From assembly GCF_001548395.1 (NCBI RefSeq), contig NZ_AP017367.1, forward strand, positions 4,191,001-4,255,000: a stretch of 64,000 bases of DNA. Reading direction: 5' to 3'. Both the position numbers and the translations under genes were made by a program. Within the stretch, counting starts at the first letter, position 1, and the number at the start of each line of letters is the position of its first letter. This DNA comes from Leptolyngbya sp. O-77. GTDB lineage: Bacteria > Cyanobacteriota > Cyanobacteriia > Elainellales > Elainellaceae. The notes under the pieces are model-generated. The model made no database searches and was not told the DNA's origin. It saw only the letters and a list, made by a program, of their open reading frames with translations. Positions 35,854 to 45,610 of the stretch are shown piece after piece.

Positions 35854-37401
35854 GTGGATTTTCGGCAAATCGTTGGCTTTCGGCAAGTGCGGCAAGACGT
35901 GACCGACCTGCACAAATCCCTTGCGCCATTGCTCAAGCACGACTCCCGCCTCGCAGAAGTTGCCCTGACAGATTTTGCCAAAGTGGTGCAGATTTGCAGC
36001 CGCAGCAACAAGGAAATTGGGTCAGCAGAACTGCTGGCCTACCTGATGATGGACGCGCTAATCCGCGACGACAAAGACACCCTCAGCATTGCCAATAGCA
36101 AGTGGGAGTTTTCCAGCGACGATCGCCTCAAGTATCAAAAAATTACGCTGCAAACCATCCTGGATCGGGTCAAAGCCTCTTCTCAACCCGATCAGCTCAG
36201 CTTGCCCTCGCTGGTAAAAAAACTGGATGAGGAAAAGGGGACGGATTTCCTCGGCGAAGCAGTGAATGTGATTTATAAGTTCGCGCAGGTGGTGGCTAAG
36301 GCAGACGACGTGATTTCCATGCAGGAAATGGAAGCGCTGTCGAAAATTTGGCAAGGGCTGCATAGCATTGCTCCTTTAGAAAGCTACGAAAAGGGTCTAG
36401 CCAGTGCCCTGCCAAGGCCCCTGTCTCAGACCACAGGCGGCCCTGACCAACCGCCCGCTGACTCCAGCACCCCAGATGCAGCGGCAGTGCCAGAAAAAAC
36501 ACCAGAGGAACTTGACGAGATCTTGCAGAAGGCGCTGGCAGAGTTGGATGAACTCGTCGGCATGGACAATATCAAAGAAGAGGTGAAAACCCTGACCAAT
36601 TTCCTAAAGGTGCAGAAAATCCGGCAGGAGCGCGGGCTGGCGCAAACCCAGGTGTCGCTGCACTCTGTGTTTTGCGGACCACCGGGAACCGGGAAAACAA
36701 CTGTTGCCCGCATCATGAGCCGGATTTTTCAGGGGTTAGGCTTTTTGAAAAAGGGGCATCTGATCGAAACCGATCGCGCGGGGCTGGTGGCGGGCTATGT
36801 GGGGCAAACGGCGAAAAGGGTGGATGAAGTGGTGACCTCAGCGCTGGATGGGGTGCTGTTTATCGACGAGGCCTATGCGCTGGTGCCCCCAGAAACGGGC
36901 AAGGACTTTGGGCAGGAGGCGATCGACACGCTGCTGAAGCGAATGGAAGACTATCGCGATCGCCTCGTGGTGATTGTTGCGGGCTACACCGATGAGATGT
37001 CGGTGTTTATCGAATCAAACCCAGGGCTGAAGTCGCGCTTCAATCGCTATTTCTATTTCGATCATTTCAAGCCGGAAGAACTGCTGGCAATTTTTGAAAA
37101 TATGGGTAAAAAGAACCATTTCACCCTTACGCCGGAGGCCCGCGATACGCTGTTGAAACGCTTCGAGGCGCTGTATGTGAAGCGCGATCGCACGTTTGGC
37201 AATGGGCGCACCGTCCGCAACCTGTTTGAAAAAACCATCGAAAAGCAGGCCAACCGCCTCGCAGTTCTCTCCAACCTCACCGACGAAGTGCTGACCACGC
37301 TGCTGCCCGAAGACATTCCTACCGAACAAGCCAGCATCCACGCGGACAAGGTGGATTGGCAAGAACTAGCATCTCGCGAGAGCGGTGAGAATCAAGGTTG
37401 A
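35854..37401 (+). CDS. CbbX/SpoVK-type AAA ATPase with N-terminal helical domain
   Basis: The frame opens at 35785, but a strong AGGAGG site five bases before the GTG at 35854 sets the start (MDFRQIVGFRQV), giving 515 residues. The N-terminal 220 residues are helical and recall TerB-like domains. The AAA domain has Walker A GPPGTGKTT, Walker B GVLFIDEAYAL, sensor-1 VVIVAGY and the arginine region SNPGLKSRFNRYFYF. This subfamily (COG0464, CbbX-like) includes Rubisco activases of red type. This organism should have green-type Rubisco, so the client is unknown. Confidence 0.85.
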   Translation: MDFRQIVGFRQVRQDVTDLHKSLAPLLKHDSRLAEVALTDFAKVVQICSRSNKEIGSAELLAYLMMDALIRDDKDTLSIANSKWEFSSDDRLKYQKITLQTILDRVKASSQPDQLSLPSLVKKLDEEKGTDFLGEAVNVIYKFAQVVAKADDVISMQEMEALSKIWQGLHSIAPLESYEKGLASALPRPLSQTTGGPDQPPADSSTPDAAAVPEKTPEELDEILQKALAELDELVGMDNIKEEVKTLTNFLKVQKIRQERGLAQTQVSLHSVFCGPPGTGKTTVARIMSRIFQGLGFLKKGHLIETDRAGLVAGYVGQTAKRVDEVVTSALDGVLFIDEAYALVPPETGKDFGQEAIDTLLKRMEDYRDRLVVIVAGYTDEMSVFIESNPGLKSRFNRYFYFDHFKPEELLAIFENMGKKNHFTLTPEARDTLLKRFEALYVKRDRTFGNGRTVRNLFEKTIEKQANRLAVLSNLTDEVLTTLLPEDIPTEQASIHADKVDWQELASRESGENQG

Positions 37402-37431
37402 GGCACACAACCTCTAACCTTTAACTAACCT

Positions 37432-37752
37432 TTAACCCTTCTCTAGCTCCGCTTTCATGCGTTCTAGCGTCGCGTGCATCTGGTCAAACATTTGCTGGGG
37501 CGTGATGCCAAATTGACCGAGGTGGGTTTTGAGCTGCTCGACGGTCATTTGTGCGGTGAAATCTTCCGACAGTTCAAAGCGCTTCATAAAAATGCGATAG
37601 CGCTCCATCATCGATTCCATCTGCTCAATGTAAATCTTTTTTCCTTCGCGGTCAAACTTGCCATAGCTCGACCCCAGTTGCATCAGCGATTGGTAGTCTT
37701 CAAATAGCTGACGTGCTTCTTGTTGAACGATTTCAGAATCGAAAAATCCCAT
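37432..37752 (-). CDS. DUF1825 family protein
   Basis: The product of 106 residues (start MGFFDSEIVQQEA) is helical: QLFEDYQSLMQLGSSYGKFD, EQMESMMERYRIFMKRFELS and MTVEQLKTHLGQFGITPQQM. This is DUF1825, conserved in cyanobacteria and without known function. The first four residues of the longer frame (MGLK) are less likely to be used. It converges with the AAA ATPase gene. Confidence 0.85.
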   Translation of the reverse strand: MGFFDSEIVQQEARQLFEDYQSLMQLGSSYGKFDREGKKIYIEQMESMMERYRIFMKRFELSEDFTAQMTVEQLKTHLGQFGITPQQMFDQMHATLERMKAELEKG

Positions 37753-38098
37753 TTTCAGCCCCACCTTCCGAAAACTGAACCAAAATGCTGAACGATATCG
37801 ACTTCAATGTTCAATGCAGGTTGCTGAGTACAAAAATCGGGTGCAGAAACTTAGCGCCAAGTGGCGACATCTCAGGCTGCACCGTAAACAGCCGATTTAC
37901 CTTACATCTTACGGCAGAAGCCAGGGACGGCTGAAGTGCGGAAAACGCTACTTTAGAGACGCAGACTGCTGCGAGTTTGGCGGCGTTTCTCGTGGGTGTT
38001 TTGCGGATTCCCATCAGTTTCGTCGTTGCCGATCGCACGCTTTTGAATGGCAGGATTTCGCGATGCCCGACTCCAGGTTTGAAGGAGAGGAAGACTCA

Positions 38099-38782
38099 AT
38101 GGCAGGAAAAAAACAAGATTCTGCTGAGTTGAGCAACCCGATACCGATTGAGTCAGCGGCAGTACAGAGGCCAGGGGCAGACGGGGAAAGGCTAGAACCT
38201 GTGCTGGATGCGCCGCCCTTGATAGATTTGCGGCAATATGACCCACGGGGTTTTGTGCGGGGGCGGCCCGGCTGGGTGGTGATGCTGTGGTGGTTGGTGC
38301 AGGCGATCGCCTTTCCGCTGACGCTGCATAGCCACCATGCGCCGCGCCGCGCCCTGCTGCGATTGTTTGGGGCAAAGATTGGGCAACAGGTCACCATCCG
38401 CCCCACTGCACGATTTACCTATCCCTGGAAAGTAGAAATTGGCGACTATAGCTGGATTGGGGATGACGTGGTGTTCTATAGCCTTGCCCCCATTCGGGTG
38501 GGAACGCACTGTGTCATTTCCCAAAAGACGTACCTATGTACCGGCAGCCATGACGTGACCGATCCAGCCTTTGGACTGGTTACTGGGGCGATCGCCATCG
38601 GCAATGGAGCTTGGGTCGCCGCGGACTGTTTTATCGCGCCAGGGGTCAACATTGGGGCGAATACCGTCATCGGGGCCCGCAGCGCTGTGTTTCACTCCAT
38701 GCCCGCGCAGACCGTATGCTGGGGGTCGCCGTGCCAGGTGAGGGGCGATCGCCAAATTTTGCCCAAGCCCGAATTACACTAA
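38099..38782 (+). CDS. Hexapeptide acetyltransferase, WcaF/HpsU-like
   Basis: The 227-residue product is a left-handed beta-helix acyltransferase. It has LLRLFGAKIGQQVTIRPTAR, then hexapeptide turns around WKVEIGDYSWIGDDVVFYSL, CTGSHDVTDPAFG with the catalytic His, and IGNGAWVAADCFIAPGVNIGANTVIGA. This matches colanic-acid-type WcaF and the hormogonium polysaccharide acetyltransferase HpsU. The ATG at 38099 follows AAGGAGAGG at a proper distance and is preferred to the 95 codons open before it. Confidence 0.85.
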   Translation: MAGKKQDSAELSNPIPIESAAVQRPGADGERLEPVLDAPPLIDLRQYDPRGFVRGRPGWVVMLWWLVQAIAFPLTLHSHHAPRRALLRLFGAKIGQQVTIRPTARFTYPWKVEIGDYSWIGDDVVFYSLAPIRVGTHCVISQKTYLCTGSHDVTDPAFGLVTGAIAIGNGAWVAADCFIAPGVNIGANTVIGARSAVFHSMPAQTVCWGSPCQVRGDRQILPKPELH

Positions 38783-38962
38783 GCCAAGTGTCCGAAAATT
38801 CCCTGGTCTCCCGCGTCCCAAAAAACACGTCCTCTGTCCCCTGTTCCCCTTGCGCCCAACCGTCACCTGAGGAGACACTTAAAGGCTGAGCTTTCATGCA
38901 GTCGTTCCCTGATCTCCGCTCCGGTTCATTGCCTACCACTTATCCATACAGGGAGAACAGCC

Positions 38963-40300
38963 TTGGAAAACACACCCGCAATTCTTGCTCTGGGCCTGTT
39001 TTGCACGGTTATTTTTTTGGTCATGACGGAGTGGATACACTTCACCATCGCCGCTTTTCTGGGGGCGCTGCTGCTGGTGTTTACCAACGTCATGACGCTC
39101 AACGAAGCGATTGGCTACATTGGCGCAGGCTATTCCACGATCGCCCTATTTTTTGGCGTGATGGTGCTGGTGCGCTCGTTTGAGCCAACCAAGATTTTCG
39201 ACTATCTGGCCACTCAGATGGTCATTCTGGCCAAGGGCAAGGGCAGCCGACTGCTGCTGGCGATCGCAGGCATTACCTCCCTGGTCTGCGCCTTTTTGCC
39301 CAACGCAACGACGGTGATGCTGCTGGCTCCGCTGTTGCCCCCTTTGGCGGCCGACGTGGGCGTAGACTTTGTGCCGCTGCTGATTTTGATGGTGCTGGTA
39401 TCTAATAGTGCAGGATTGCTGACGCTGGTGGGCGATCCGGCAACGTTTATTGTGGGCGATGCCATTAATATCAGCTTCGTCGAGTATCTCAGCCGATTGA
39501 GCCTGGGAGGGGCGATCGCCCTGCTCACCATTCTGGTCATGATGCCCGTCCTGTTTCGGCGAATCTGGCGCACCGAATTAACCAACCTCGACCAACTCCC
39601 CCACCCAGAAATCAATCATCCCCGTGTCCTGGCTGTCGGCACAATCATCGTTGCGCTGGTGCTGGTGTTTTTTGTCATCGGCGAGTCGCTGCCGGTTCCC
39701 GTTTCTCCGGCAGGCGTAGCCCTGATGGGAGCAGCGCTGGCCCTCCTGCTGGCCCACCACAGCAAGATTGATACGCTCAACAACATCCTGCGGGATGTGG
39801 ACTGGAGTACGCTGATTTTCTTCATGTCAATCTTTGTGCTGATCGGCGGCTTGCAAAAGACCGGTGTCATCGGCGGCATTTCTGGCATCTTGGCAGCAGT
39901 TTTGGGACAAAACATTTTCCTGGGTTCCATCCTGCTGCTGTTTTTGGTGGGGCTATTGTCCAGCGTCGTGCCCAACATTCCGCTGGTGGTGGCAATGGTG
40001 CCCCTGCTGAAGCAATATCTGGTCAATGTGGGCATGGCAGGCCAAGAAGTGCTGGAACCGAGCTATGCGGGGCAATTTTCGCCAGAGGTACTGCCCCTGT
40101 TTTATGCCATGATGTTTGGCGCAACGCTGGGCGGCAACGGCACGCTGGCCGGCGCGTCGGCCAATATCGTCGCCGCTGGCATTTCCGAGCAGCACGGCCG
40201 CCGCATCTCCTTCAAGCGGTTTTTTCACTACGGCTTTCCGGTGATGGTGGCGCAACTAATTACCAGCGCTCTGTTTGTCACCGTGCGCTTTTTGCTCTGA
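38963..40300 (+). CDS. Anion/sodium permease of the ArsB/NhaD (SLC13-like) superfamily
   Basis: The 445-residue product has about eleven membrane segments and the paired internal repeats of the ion transporter superfamily. These include FLPNATTVMLLAPLL, LVGDPATFIVGDAINISF and, in the second half, SSVVPNIPLVVAMVPLL and MFGATLGGNGTLAGASANIV. Such proteins carry arsenite, sodium/proton or dicarboxylates and sulfate; the substrate is not clear. The start is a TTG (MENTPAI) behind GGGAGAA. It ends 16 bases before the convergent kinase gene. Confidence 0.85.
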   Translation: MENTPAILALGLFCTVIFLVMTEWIHFTIAAFLGALLLVFTNVMTLNEAIGYIGAGYSTIALFFGVMVLVRSFEPTKIFDYLATQMVILAKGKGSRLLLAIAGITSLVCAFLPNATTVMLLAPLLPPLAADVGVDFVPLLILMVLVSNSAGLLTLVGDPATFIVGDAINISFVEYLSRLSLGGAIALLTILVMMPVLFRRIWRTELTNLDQLPHPEINHPRVLAVGTIIVALVLVFFVIGESLPVPVSPAGVALMGAALALLLAHHSKIDTLNNILRDVDWSTLIFFMSIFVLIGGLQKTGVIGGISGILAAVLGQNIFLGSILLLFLVGLLSSVVPNIPLVVAMVPLLKQYLVNVGMAGQEVLEPSYAGQFSPEVLPLFYAMMFGATLGGNGTLAGASANIVAAGISEQHGRRISFKRFFHYGFPVMVAQLITSALFVTVRFLL

Positions 40301-41540
40301 GGTTTCTGCGACTCGCTCAGCCCGACAGGTCAACGCCGTCATCATAAAGCGATTCGAGCTTCATCAAAATCTTGGGCTTCAGATCTTCCAGCGCCAGCTT
40401 GAGCTGGGTTTTCGTGGTATTGAACTGGTTAAGTCCGGGGGTCATCTGGCCCATCGTCAGCCATTGCTTGAGCCGTTCACATTGAGCCAGTGCAATAGTC
40501 GAGGTCATTACGTTGGCACAGCGCTGCGGCTCCTCCTTGGCAAAAAACAGCAGACGATATTGCCCCGACTCGCTGAGCAGTCGCACCATCTGCTTTCCCT
40601 GTGGCGTTTTCAAGTCCAGATAGCAAGATAGCCAGCGTGCGCCTGCTTTGCGCGTGTATAGCACCGTCAGCCAGAGGAGCGACGGATGCGGCGCAGGAGC
40701 AAAGAGAAACTGATTGTAGCGGGTGCAGGCTTGGCGAGAAAAGATTTCCTGTTCTGAGAGCATCACCCAAATGCTAGGCAGCATTCCCTGGTCAGTCCGA
40801 ATGGGATTGGGAAACGAGATGTCGCCGATGGGCTTGTTGGCGGGCCAAGAATAGGCTCGGCTAATCGTATCAGGAGACAGCGGCGGTTTGGTCTTAGTAA
40901 CGGGCACTTTGTTGAGCGTGTCTCCGATGACCGTTGCCACGTTGAGTCCCGGAATATAGCGCTCCTCAAATGGCTTGAGCTGCTTAATCACCTCGTTGGC
41001 GCTTTGGGGGCGATCGCCCGGCGACTTGGCCAGACAGCTCATGATCAGCGTTTCCAGCGCCTTGGGCACCCGCAGGCTAGAATTAGCCTCGGTCAAGGAG
41101 CGCGGCGGCTGATGATGATGGGCGCGATACCAGCCGCCAAAACTGTGGGTATCCGCATTCAGCGGCATCTTGCCCGTCAGCATTTGAAACATCATCACGC
41201 CCAGGCTGTAGATATCAGAGCGAGCGTCTAGCTCGTGCCCCTCCATCTGTTCTGGCGAGGAATAGGCCAGCGTGCCCATGAAACAGTTGGTCTGGTTGCT
41301 GTCAGCCTGGAGCGTCTTAGCAATCCCAAAGTCCAAGATTTTCGCCACCTCGCCCATACTCGGGTCGCGAGTAATCAGAATATTGCTGGGTTTGATGTCG
41401 CGATGCACAATCGGGCAAATTTCGCCGTCAATGGGAATGCCCTCATGGGCACACTGCAAGCCCAGACAGATTTGGCGCGTCAGGTTCAAAAAGCTGGGCA
41501 GTGGCAGCGGCTGGCGCATGATGATTTCGCTCAGGCTATC

Positions 41541-41549
41541 CCCTTGGAG
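41541..41549. repeat. Target-site duplication of IS4-type copy 2, left copy
   Basis: CCCTTGGAG on the plus strand, repeated at 42727-42735. Nine bases. Confidence 0.92.
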
Positions 41550-42726
41550 CAAAAGTGTTGAATCTTAAGATTTTCTTTTCTAAAAATAGACACACTAATC
41601 CTGTGGCAAGCTGGTTTTGTCAACAAAACACTAATTTTTGGAGCCAGTGGGCATAACTGATATTTTCACACATAAAAGCCTGTAAATATCGTAGCTTATC
41701 TAATACTTTGTTGCCAAATTCTTTCGGAATTGTCACCAATTGCAAAATCACATAAGCTACCAAACACGCATAAATCTGCATCTCAATCCCGTTCACATTC
41801 TTAGTAATTAGTCGATCTAGTTTCAGATGCATCTTCAGAAATTTCCAAAATAACTCTATCTGCCAACGCAAACGATAAAATTCGCTAATTTCCTCATTGG
41901 AAATGGTATTTTCTCCCCCTATCGGTAGATTCGTTGACAAGCGATATTCTGTTTGTGATTCTAAATCACAAAAGGCGACAACCCGTGCTTCAACTTGCTC
42001 CTTACCCGTGCCAATCAAGAAGTTGCCATTTTCTAGCATCTTGAGACTAATATTATTCTTGATTCTGACGATAAAGTAGCGATTCTCTTGATTCAGTAAA
42101 TAGCGAATTCGAGCTAGGCTAAAAAAGCCCCGATCCATGACCCCGACACTATTATCAGGCACAGCATCGATCGTTTCCTTCCCATGTTTACTGTCATGAC
42201 CTTGACCAAAGTGGATGAAAACACCCCCCGGCTCATGTGTCATTAAATCTAAACCACTAAACAGCTTTACTTGGTGAATACCCTGCGCCCGAGCAACTTG
42301 CTCGTCAAACTAACAATGGTTGAATCCAGCGGAAATAAAGTCAGCTTTGCAGCATCAATCTTATGCCTTTTGTGGAGTTCCTGCTTCAATACCCAAAAAA
42401 GATCATAAAGTATCTGGGGATCACGGTTCTTGCTGGCTTTAGAAAAAGTAGAAATCTTGACCTTGATGCCACGAATATTTAAGCGCTTGAAGACGCTCCT
42501 CATACTGCTTTGACTCTGATCGAGAACCAAGGAGAGCCAAATAGAAACAAATAGAAAGCTGTTGAGAACCGGATAGTCATCCGTGGCGAGGTGGCCCAGA
42601 TGCTTTTTGACGATCTCAGGAAAGTTTGATATCATGATACTAACATTATTTTCTTTTTTATAGCCTCTAGTTTACACGATTAGGGGCTATTTTTTTAAAC
42701 ATATTTGCTATCATTCAACACTTCTG
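41550..42726 (-). mobile_element. IS4-type insertion sequence, copy 2, transposase broken
   Basis: A 1177-bp element with ends CAAAAGTGTTGAA and TTCAACACTTCTG (plus strand) that match the element at 13286-14386. Its transposase lies on the minus strand and is frameshifted. A perfect 9-bp target duplication shows that this copy inserted by simple transposition. The AT-rich composition differs from the host gene around it. Confidence 0.92.
41620..42635 (-). pseudogene. IS4-family transposase, frameshifted
   Basis: The 5' frame (42635 to 42267) starts MISNFPEIVKKHLGHLATDD and reaches LFPLDSTIVSLTSKLLG. The rest (42243 to 41620 and just before) reads IHQVKLFSGLDLM, then VFIHFGQGHDSKHG, DNSVGVMDRGF and YRLRWQIELFWKFLKMHLK. 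The frames meet near 42292, where one base is missing relative to the intact relative at 13372. There is no slippery run there, so this is probably inactivating. All DDE residues are otherwise present. Confidence 0.85.
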
Positions 42727-42735
42727 CCCTTGGAG
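42727..42735. repeat. Target-site duplication of IS4-type copy 2, right copy
   Basis: CCCTTGGAG, identical to 41541-41549. Confidence 0.92.
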
Positions 42736-43026
42736 GTACTCCATCACGTAGTAGGGAATTTCGTCTTCGTCTACGCCGTAGTCGGTGACCTTGACGATGT
42801 GCATACTCCGCTGTCCCAGCAGGGCGCAGGTGGTGGCTTCGCGCATGAAGCGATCGCGCATTTTCTGGTTCAGCAAGGTTTGCGACAAAAACTTGACTGC
42901 CACAGGCACCCCGCCCAGCAAATTGTTTTCCGCTTTATAGACTTTTCCCATCGCCCCCTGACCGAGCAAGCCTACAAGCTGATAGCGATTTTGAAGTATG
43001 CGACCAATATTCGGGTCTGACGGCAT

Positions 43027-43618
43027 CCGACTCAAGGCTCCGATGAATTCGACCTGGCAAGGAGTAAGGGAGTAATCAGGAGAGGGGCGATCGCCCTGAC
43101 CATACTTGCGGTTTTCAAACCGCTGGCTACTAAGGTCATTCGCAAGAGGGACTGGCTTCACAACGCTACAGTCAACCGCAGCTTGCTGACCCAAAAGGCT
43201 AGAGCGCCTGCCCAGCAAAGTAATGAACCCCGATCCAGATCCGCAAGACTTTTCCGCAAGACTTTGCAGAAACCCAGGACAACATAGGGCAGCGGCTGCA
43301 CCAGAGAGCGCTGCCGAATCCTGCAAGAGAAACAACCGTATAGCGACGACCTGAATGCACGATGAACAAAGGACAGACGCTGTAGTCTGCGAAATTCACC
43401 AGATGTGGCGATAACTGTCATTCTAGCCAGTCGGTCGCGCTTCGGCGACCCCGCCACCAAGATTTTGAGCGGCCGATCACCAACAGCAGCTTGCCCATAA
43501 CCGGCACTCAAAATTGGGAAAACTATCGCTAAAATTCCCACAAATCTTGAGAGTGCAACAGTTGATGCAGGCGTTCAAGGGTTAGCGTAAGGCTTTTGTT
43601 TCTTTATCAAAGAATATG
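43027..43618. other. Intergenic region upstream of the kinase gene
   Basis: About 590 bases. Open frames of 66-127 codons exist on the minus strand but have no ribosome site or family resemblance and read like chance frames. I see no RNA gene or repeat, only one or two HIP1 sites. It probably carries the kinase promoter. Confidence 0.5.
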
Positions 43619-44203
43619 CTAAAGCTTGAGCCAACGGTTCAGCAATGAATGCACGGAGCGCTTGAGGCGGTGGCGACGTTGCCACCTGCGAAAGGCCTCT
43701 TCGTAGCGATCGCCCGTCAGTCCATAGGTATTCCAGCCGTCCAGCGCCAAAAACATGCCCCAAAACAGCGCAATGTAGGGCACGCCCATAACGCTTGCGC
43801 CGCCACTCGCCAGCAGCGCACAGCCCGCCAAAAATCCGTTGACAATCAAATAGCGCGTGACTCGCCGCTGAAACCGCCCCTTCCGCGCTTGGTCAAACGC
43901 CTGCCGCTCCTGCATCTCACCGCTCTGCGCCCGCCACTCAATTTCGGCTGCGTGGAGTTCGCCGGGAGAAATCCCCAGTTCCTCTGCAATTTCCAGCAGT
44001 TGGGCACGAGTCAGATGCTCCACTGTGCCAGAAGATCGCGCCTGGCGGGCGATCGCCACCTGAAGGATATGCTGCACTTCGTCCTGGCTATAAAACTCCA
44101 TCCTGCTGCCCTCGCCAAATCTCTCATCCGTCGCGCTCGCGTCAACCATGACCTGGGGCGAATCAAACGGCGAGCCTAGAGGAGATGCTGTACGCGGTTT
44201 CAT
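43619..44203 (-). CDS. 2TM-domain protein
   Basis: The 194-residue product starts at ATG 44203 (MKPRTASPLG). It has a helical region EFYSQDEVQHILQVAIARQA and EIAEELGISPGELHAAEIEW, then two membrane segments (YLIVNGFLAGCALLASGG and VPYIALFWGMFLALDGWNTY) of the 2TM type, and a basic tail. The N-terminal part resembles the SHOCT/YtxH-like helical modules that precede 2TM domains. Function is unknown. The longer frame to 44344 is unlikely to be used. Confidence 0.7.
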   Translation of the reverse strand: MKPRTASPLGSPFDSPQVMVDASATDERFGEGSRMEFYSQDEVQHILQVAIARQARSSGTVEHLTRAQLLEIAEELGISPGELHAAEIEWRAQSGEMQERQAFDQARKGRFQRRVTRYLIVNGFLAGCALLASGGASVMGVPYIALFWGMFLALDGWNTYGLTGDRYEEAFRRWQRRHRLKRSVHSLLNRWLKL

Positions 44204-44324
44204 GGAGCCATAACCTGGAGAGGAGTTGCCTTCTCTGTTATACGCAAAATACGTGCAGAATTGCAGCGGGGCATCCGACAGCGACAGGTGTGAATTTCCG
44301 TGCCACTTGGCGTTTAGATTGGAG

Positions 44325-44495
44325 TAGGACTTACGCACTTGCAATTAAGTTTTTTGGGCTTTGGACGATTTCTCGTGGGTGCAGCACACGAGAAATCGTC
44401 CAACTGCGTAACTCCTATTTGCGTAACTCCTATTTGCGTAACTCCTATTTGCGTAACTCCTATTTGCGTAACTCCTATTTGCGTAACTCCTATTT
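44325..44495. repeat. Element with 14-bp hairpin and six 15-bp tandem units
   Basis: The stretch begins TAGGACTTACGCACTTG. It contains a perfect 14-bp stem, GACGATTTCTCGTG and CACGAGAAATCGTC (44364-44400). It ends with six exact copies of GCGTAACTCCTATTT (44406-44495). TGCGTAACTCCTA is nearly the inverse of the opening TAGGACTTACGCA, so the tandem units look like an amplified right end of a small inverted-repeat element. The repeat also encodes an open frame that I regard as spurious. Confidence 0.8.
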
Positions 44496-44614
44496 AAGTT
44501 CAGGCGTTCTACCAAATGACAAGTTTTTCTTTGTTAAGGTATTTCAAAAAGTTATTAAATTATTACTATGATTTTAATAGGAGACACTGAAGTTAAGCTA
44601 AGGCCGCAAGCCCG

Positions 44615-44620
44615 TATAAT
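44615..44620 (+). promoter_or_regulatory. Possible promoter -10 element (TATAAT)
   Basis: A perfect TATAAT sits about 340 bases before the next gene (44959), in a 460-bp gap with no convincing ORF. The -35 region (GTTAAG) is weak. It could drive a long leader or a small RNA spanning roughly 44627-44940. I could not match it to 6S, SRP, tmRNA or RNase P RNA by eye. Confidence 0.3.
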
Positions 44621-44958
44621 ATGGCTAACCGATGCTAAGCGTAGCAAGCGCTACTGGTCTGGTTTCGCCTGCCGACCCTGCTCTTAGCGATGTGCCCTGA
44701 GCAAGTCGTGTCAACACATTCAGCTTTGACACTTGGCCTGGAAGTCTTTGCTCAAGAGTTTGCACTTCGAGAAACGGCATGGGGAGTTCGGTTTTTATGG
44801 ACTTACTGGAAGCAGGTTCGCTTCTAGGGAACTGACGTTTTAGGGAACCATTGTGTTGGTGGACGGACTCTAGCAAAGGGCTTTTAAGGCGTTTAGCGAT
44901 ATCTGAAAGATTTTGAGAAACATTTAACCATCGTCGTTTTATAAGGAGTGCCTATCAG

Positions 44959-45492
44959 ATGGAAGGTGCTGAGGTCGGTCAAAGCAATGGGCGCGGTGTG
45001 GCAAGTGCCCCAAAGGAGGAATCTGTGAGTGACGTGGCAAATACTGTGAAACCCGAAGAAACAACCCCTGCTGAGAATACGAGCGATGTAACGGCGCTTT
45101 CGGTGCAGCCGCGAAAGAAGGCAGGTGAACTGTCGGGATATGTGGGCGATCGCCCCGTGGGCCCTGCTCAGATAGAAGTCTATGAGAACTTCTCGGTGGC
45201 CGGTCTGCGCCCTATTGCCGCAGGCAAGCTAGAAATCTATGGCACGATTTTGAACAACCGCCCTATTGAAGCCAGCAGCCTGCAAGTTCTGGACGACGTG
45301 CTGCCGGGACAGCGGCCAGTATTTGCAACTGATCTACTGGTGCGCGACGATCTGACTTTGCCTGGTGGTCGCCCCATCGTCGCCAGTGATCCGCGCCTGC
45401 TCGAAGCCTCGCTGCTGCCCGGCGGTCGCCCCATTGCCTCCAACGATGTTGCTAACGAAACGGGCGACGTGCTGATGGGCTTCATCGACTAG
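44959..45492 (+). CDS. Repeat protein with G-x-RPI motifs, unknown function
   Basis: The 177-residue product has an acidic, Thr- and Glu-rich first 55 residues and then about five degenerate repeats. Each contains a G/N-x-R-P-I/V turn and a short beta-like stretch: VGDRPVGPAQIEVYEN, AGLRPIAAGKLEIY, NNRPIEASSLQVLDD, PGQRPVFATDLLVRDD and PGGRPIVASDPRLLEA. It ends GGRPIASNDVANETG. The spacing is about 18-20 residues. I know of similar unnamed cyanobacterial proteins but no function. The start may instead be a few codons downstream. AAGGAGTG precedes it. Confidence 0.65.
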   Translation: MEGAEVGQSNGRGVASAPKEESVSDVANTVKPEETTPAENTSDVTALSVQPRKKAGELSGYVGDRPVGPAQIEVYENFSVAGLRPIAAGKLEIYGTILNNRPIEASSLQVLDDVLPGQRPVFATDLLVRDDLTLPGGRPIVASDPRLLEASLLPGGRPIASNDVANETGDVLMGFID

Positions 45493-45610
45493 CCCTAAGC
45501 CGCCAATAGCTCCAGGGGATAGAAACCTGGTTTTAGTGAATACTAGACGGCGTGTAGACAAGTGCTGCACGCTGTTTTACTTTGCGATGTGAGTGCATCC
45601 CACTTTTGTA

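Larger units (their letters stand above)
40317..43026 (-). pseudogene. Serine/threonine protein kinase gene interrupted by an IS4-type element
   Basis: The 5' part starts at ATG 43026 (MPSDPNIGRILQNRYQLVG) with the glycine loop GQGAMGKVYKA and Lys in VAVKFLS, and runs to YLQG. After the insertion the gene continues with DSLSEIIM, the catalytic IVHRDIKPSN, LDFGIAK and SSPEQM, then about 230 residues of unknown C-terminal domain. Excising 41550-42726 and one copy of CTCCAAGGG restores a frame of 507 codons (Y-L-Q-G-D-S at the joint) with all kinase motifs present. The break falls between the N- and C-lobes, so no active kinase should be made unless the element excises. Confidence 0.92.

Noticed and set aside
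43158..43541. 127-codon minus-strand ORF upstream of the kinase
   Set aside because: There is no ribosome site, no family resemblance and another ORF overlaps it; more likely chance.
44406..44495. Tandem 15-mers considered as a CRISPR array
   Set aside because: The units are directly adjacent with no spacers and are far shorter than CRISPR repeats; no cas genes are near.
44185..44571. ORF with repeated RNSYL units
   Set aside because: The repeated peptide is only the translation of the six 15-bp tandem units. There is no ribosome site, and the units are non-coding repeats.
44627..44940. Leader after TATAAT considered as 6S, SRP or RNase P RNA
   Set aside because: None of the conserved core sequences I know for these RNAs is present; kept only as an unnamed leader or possible small RNA.
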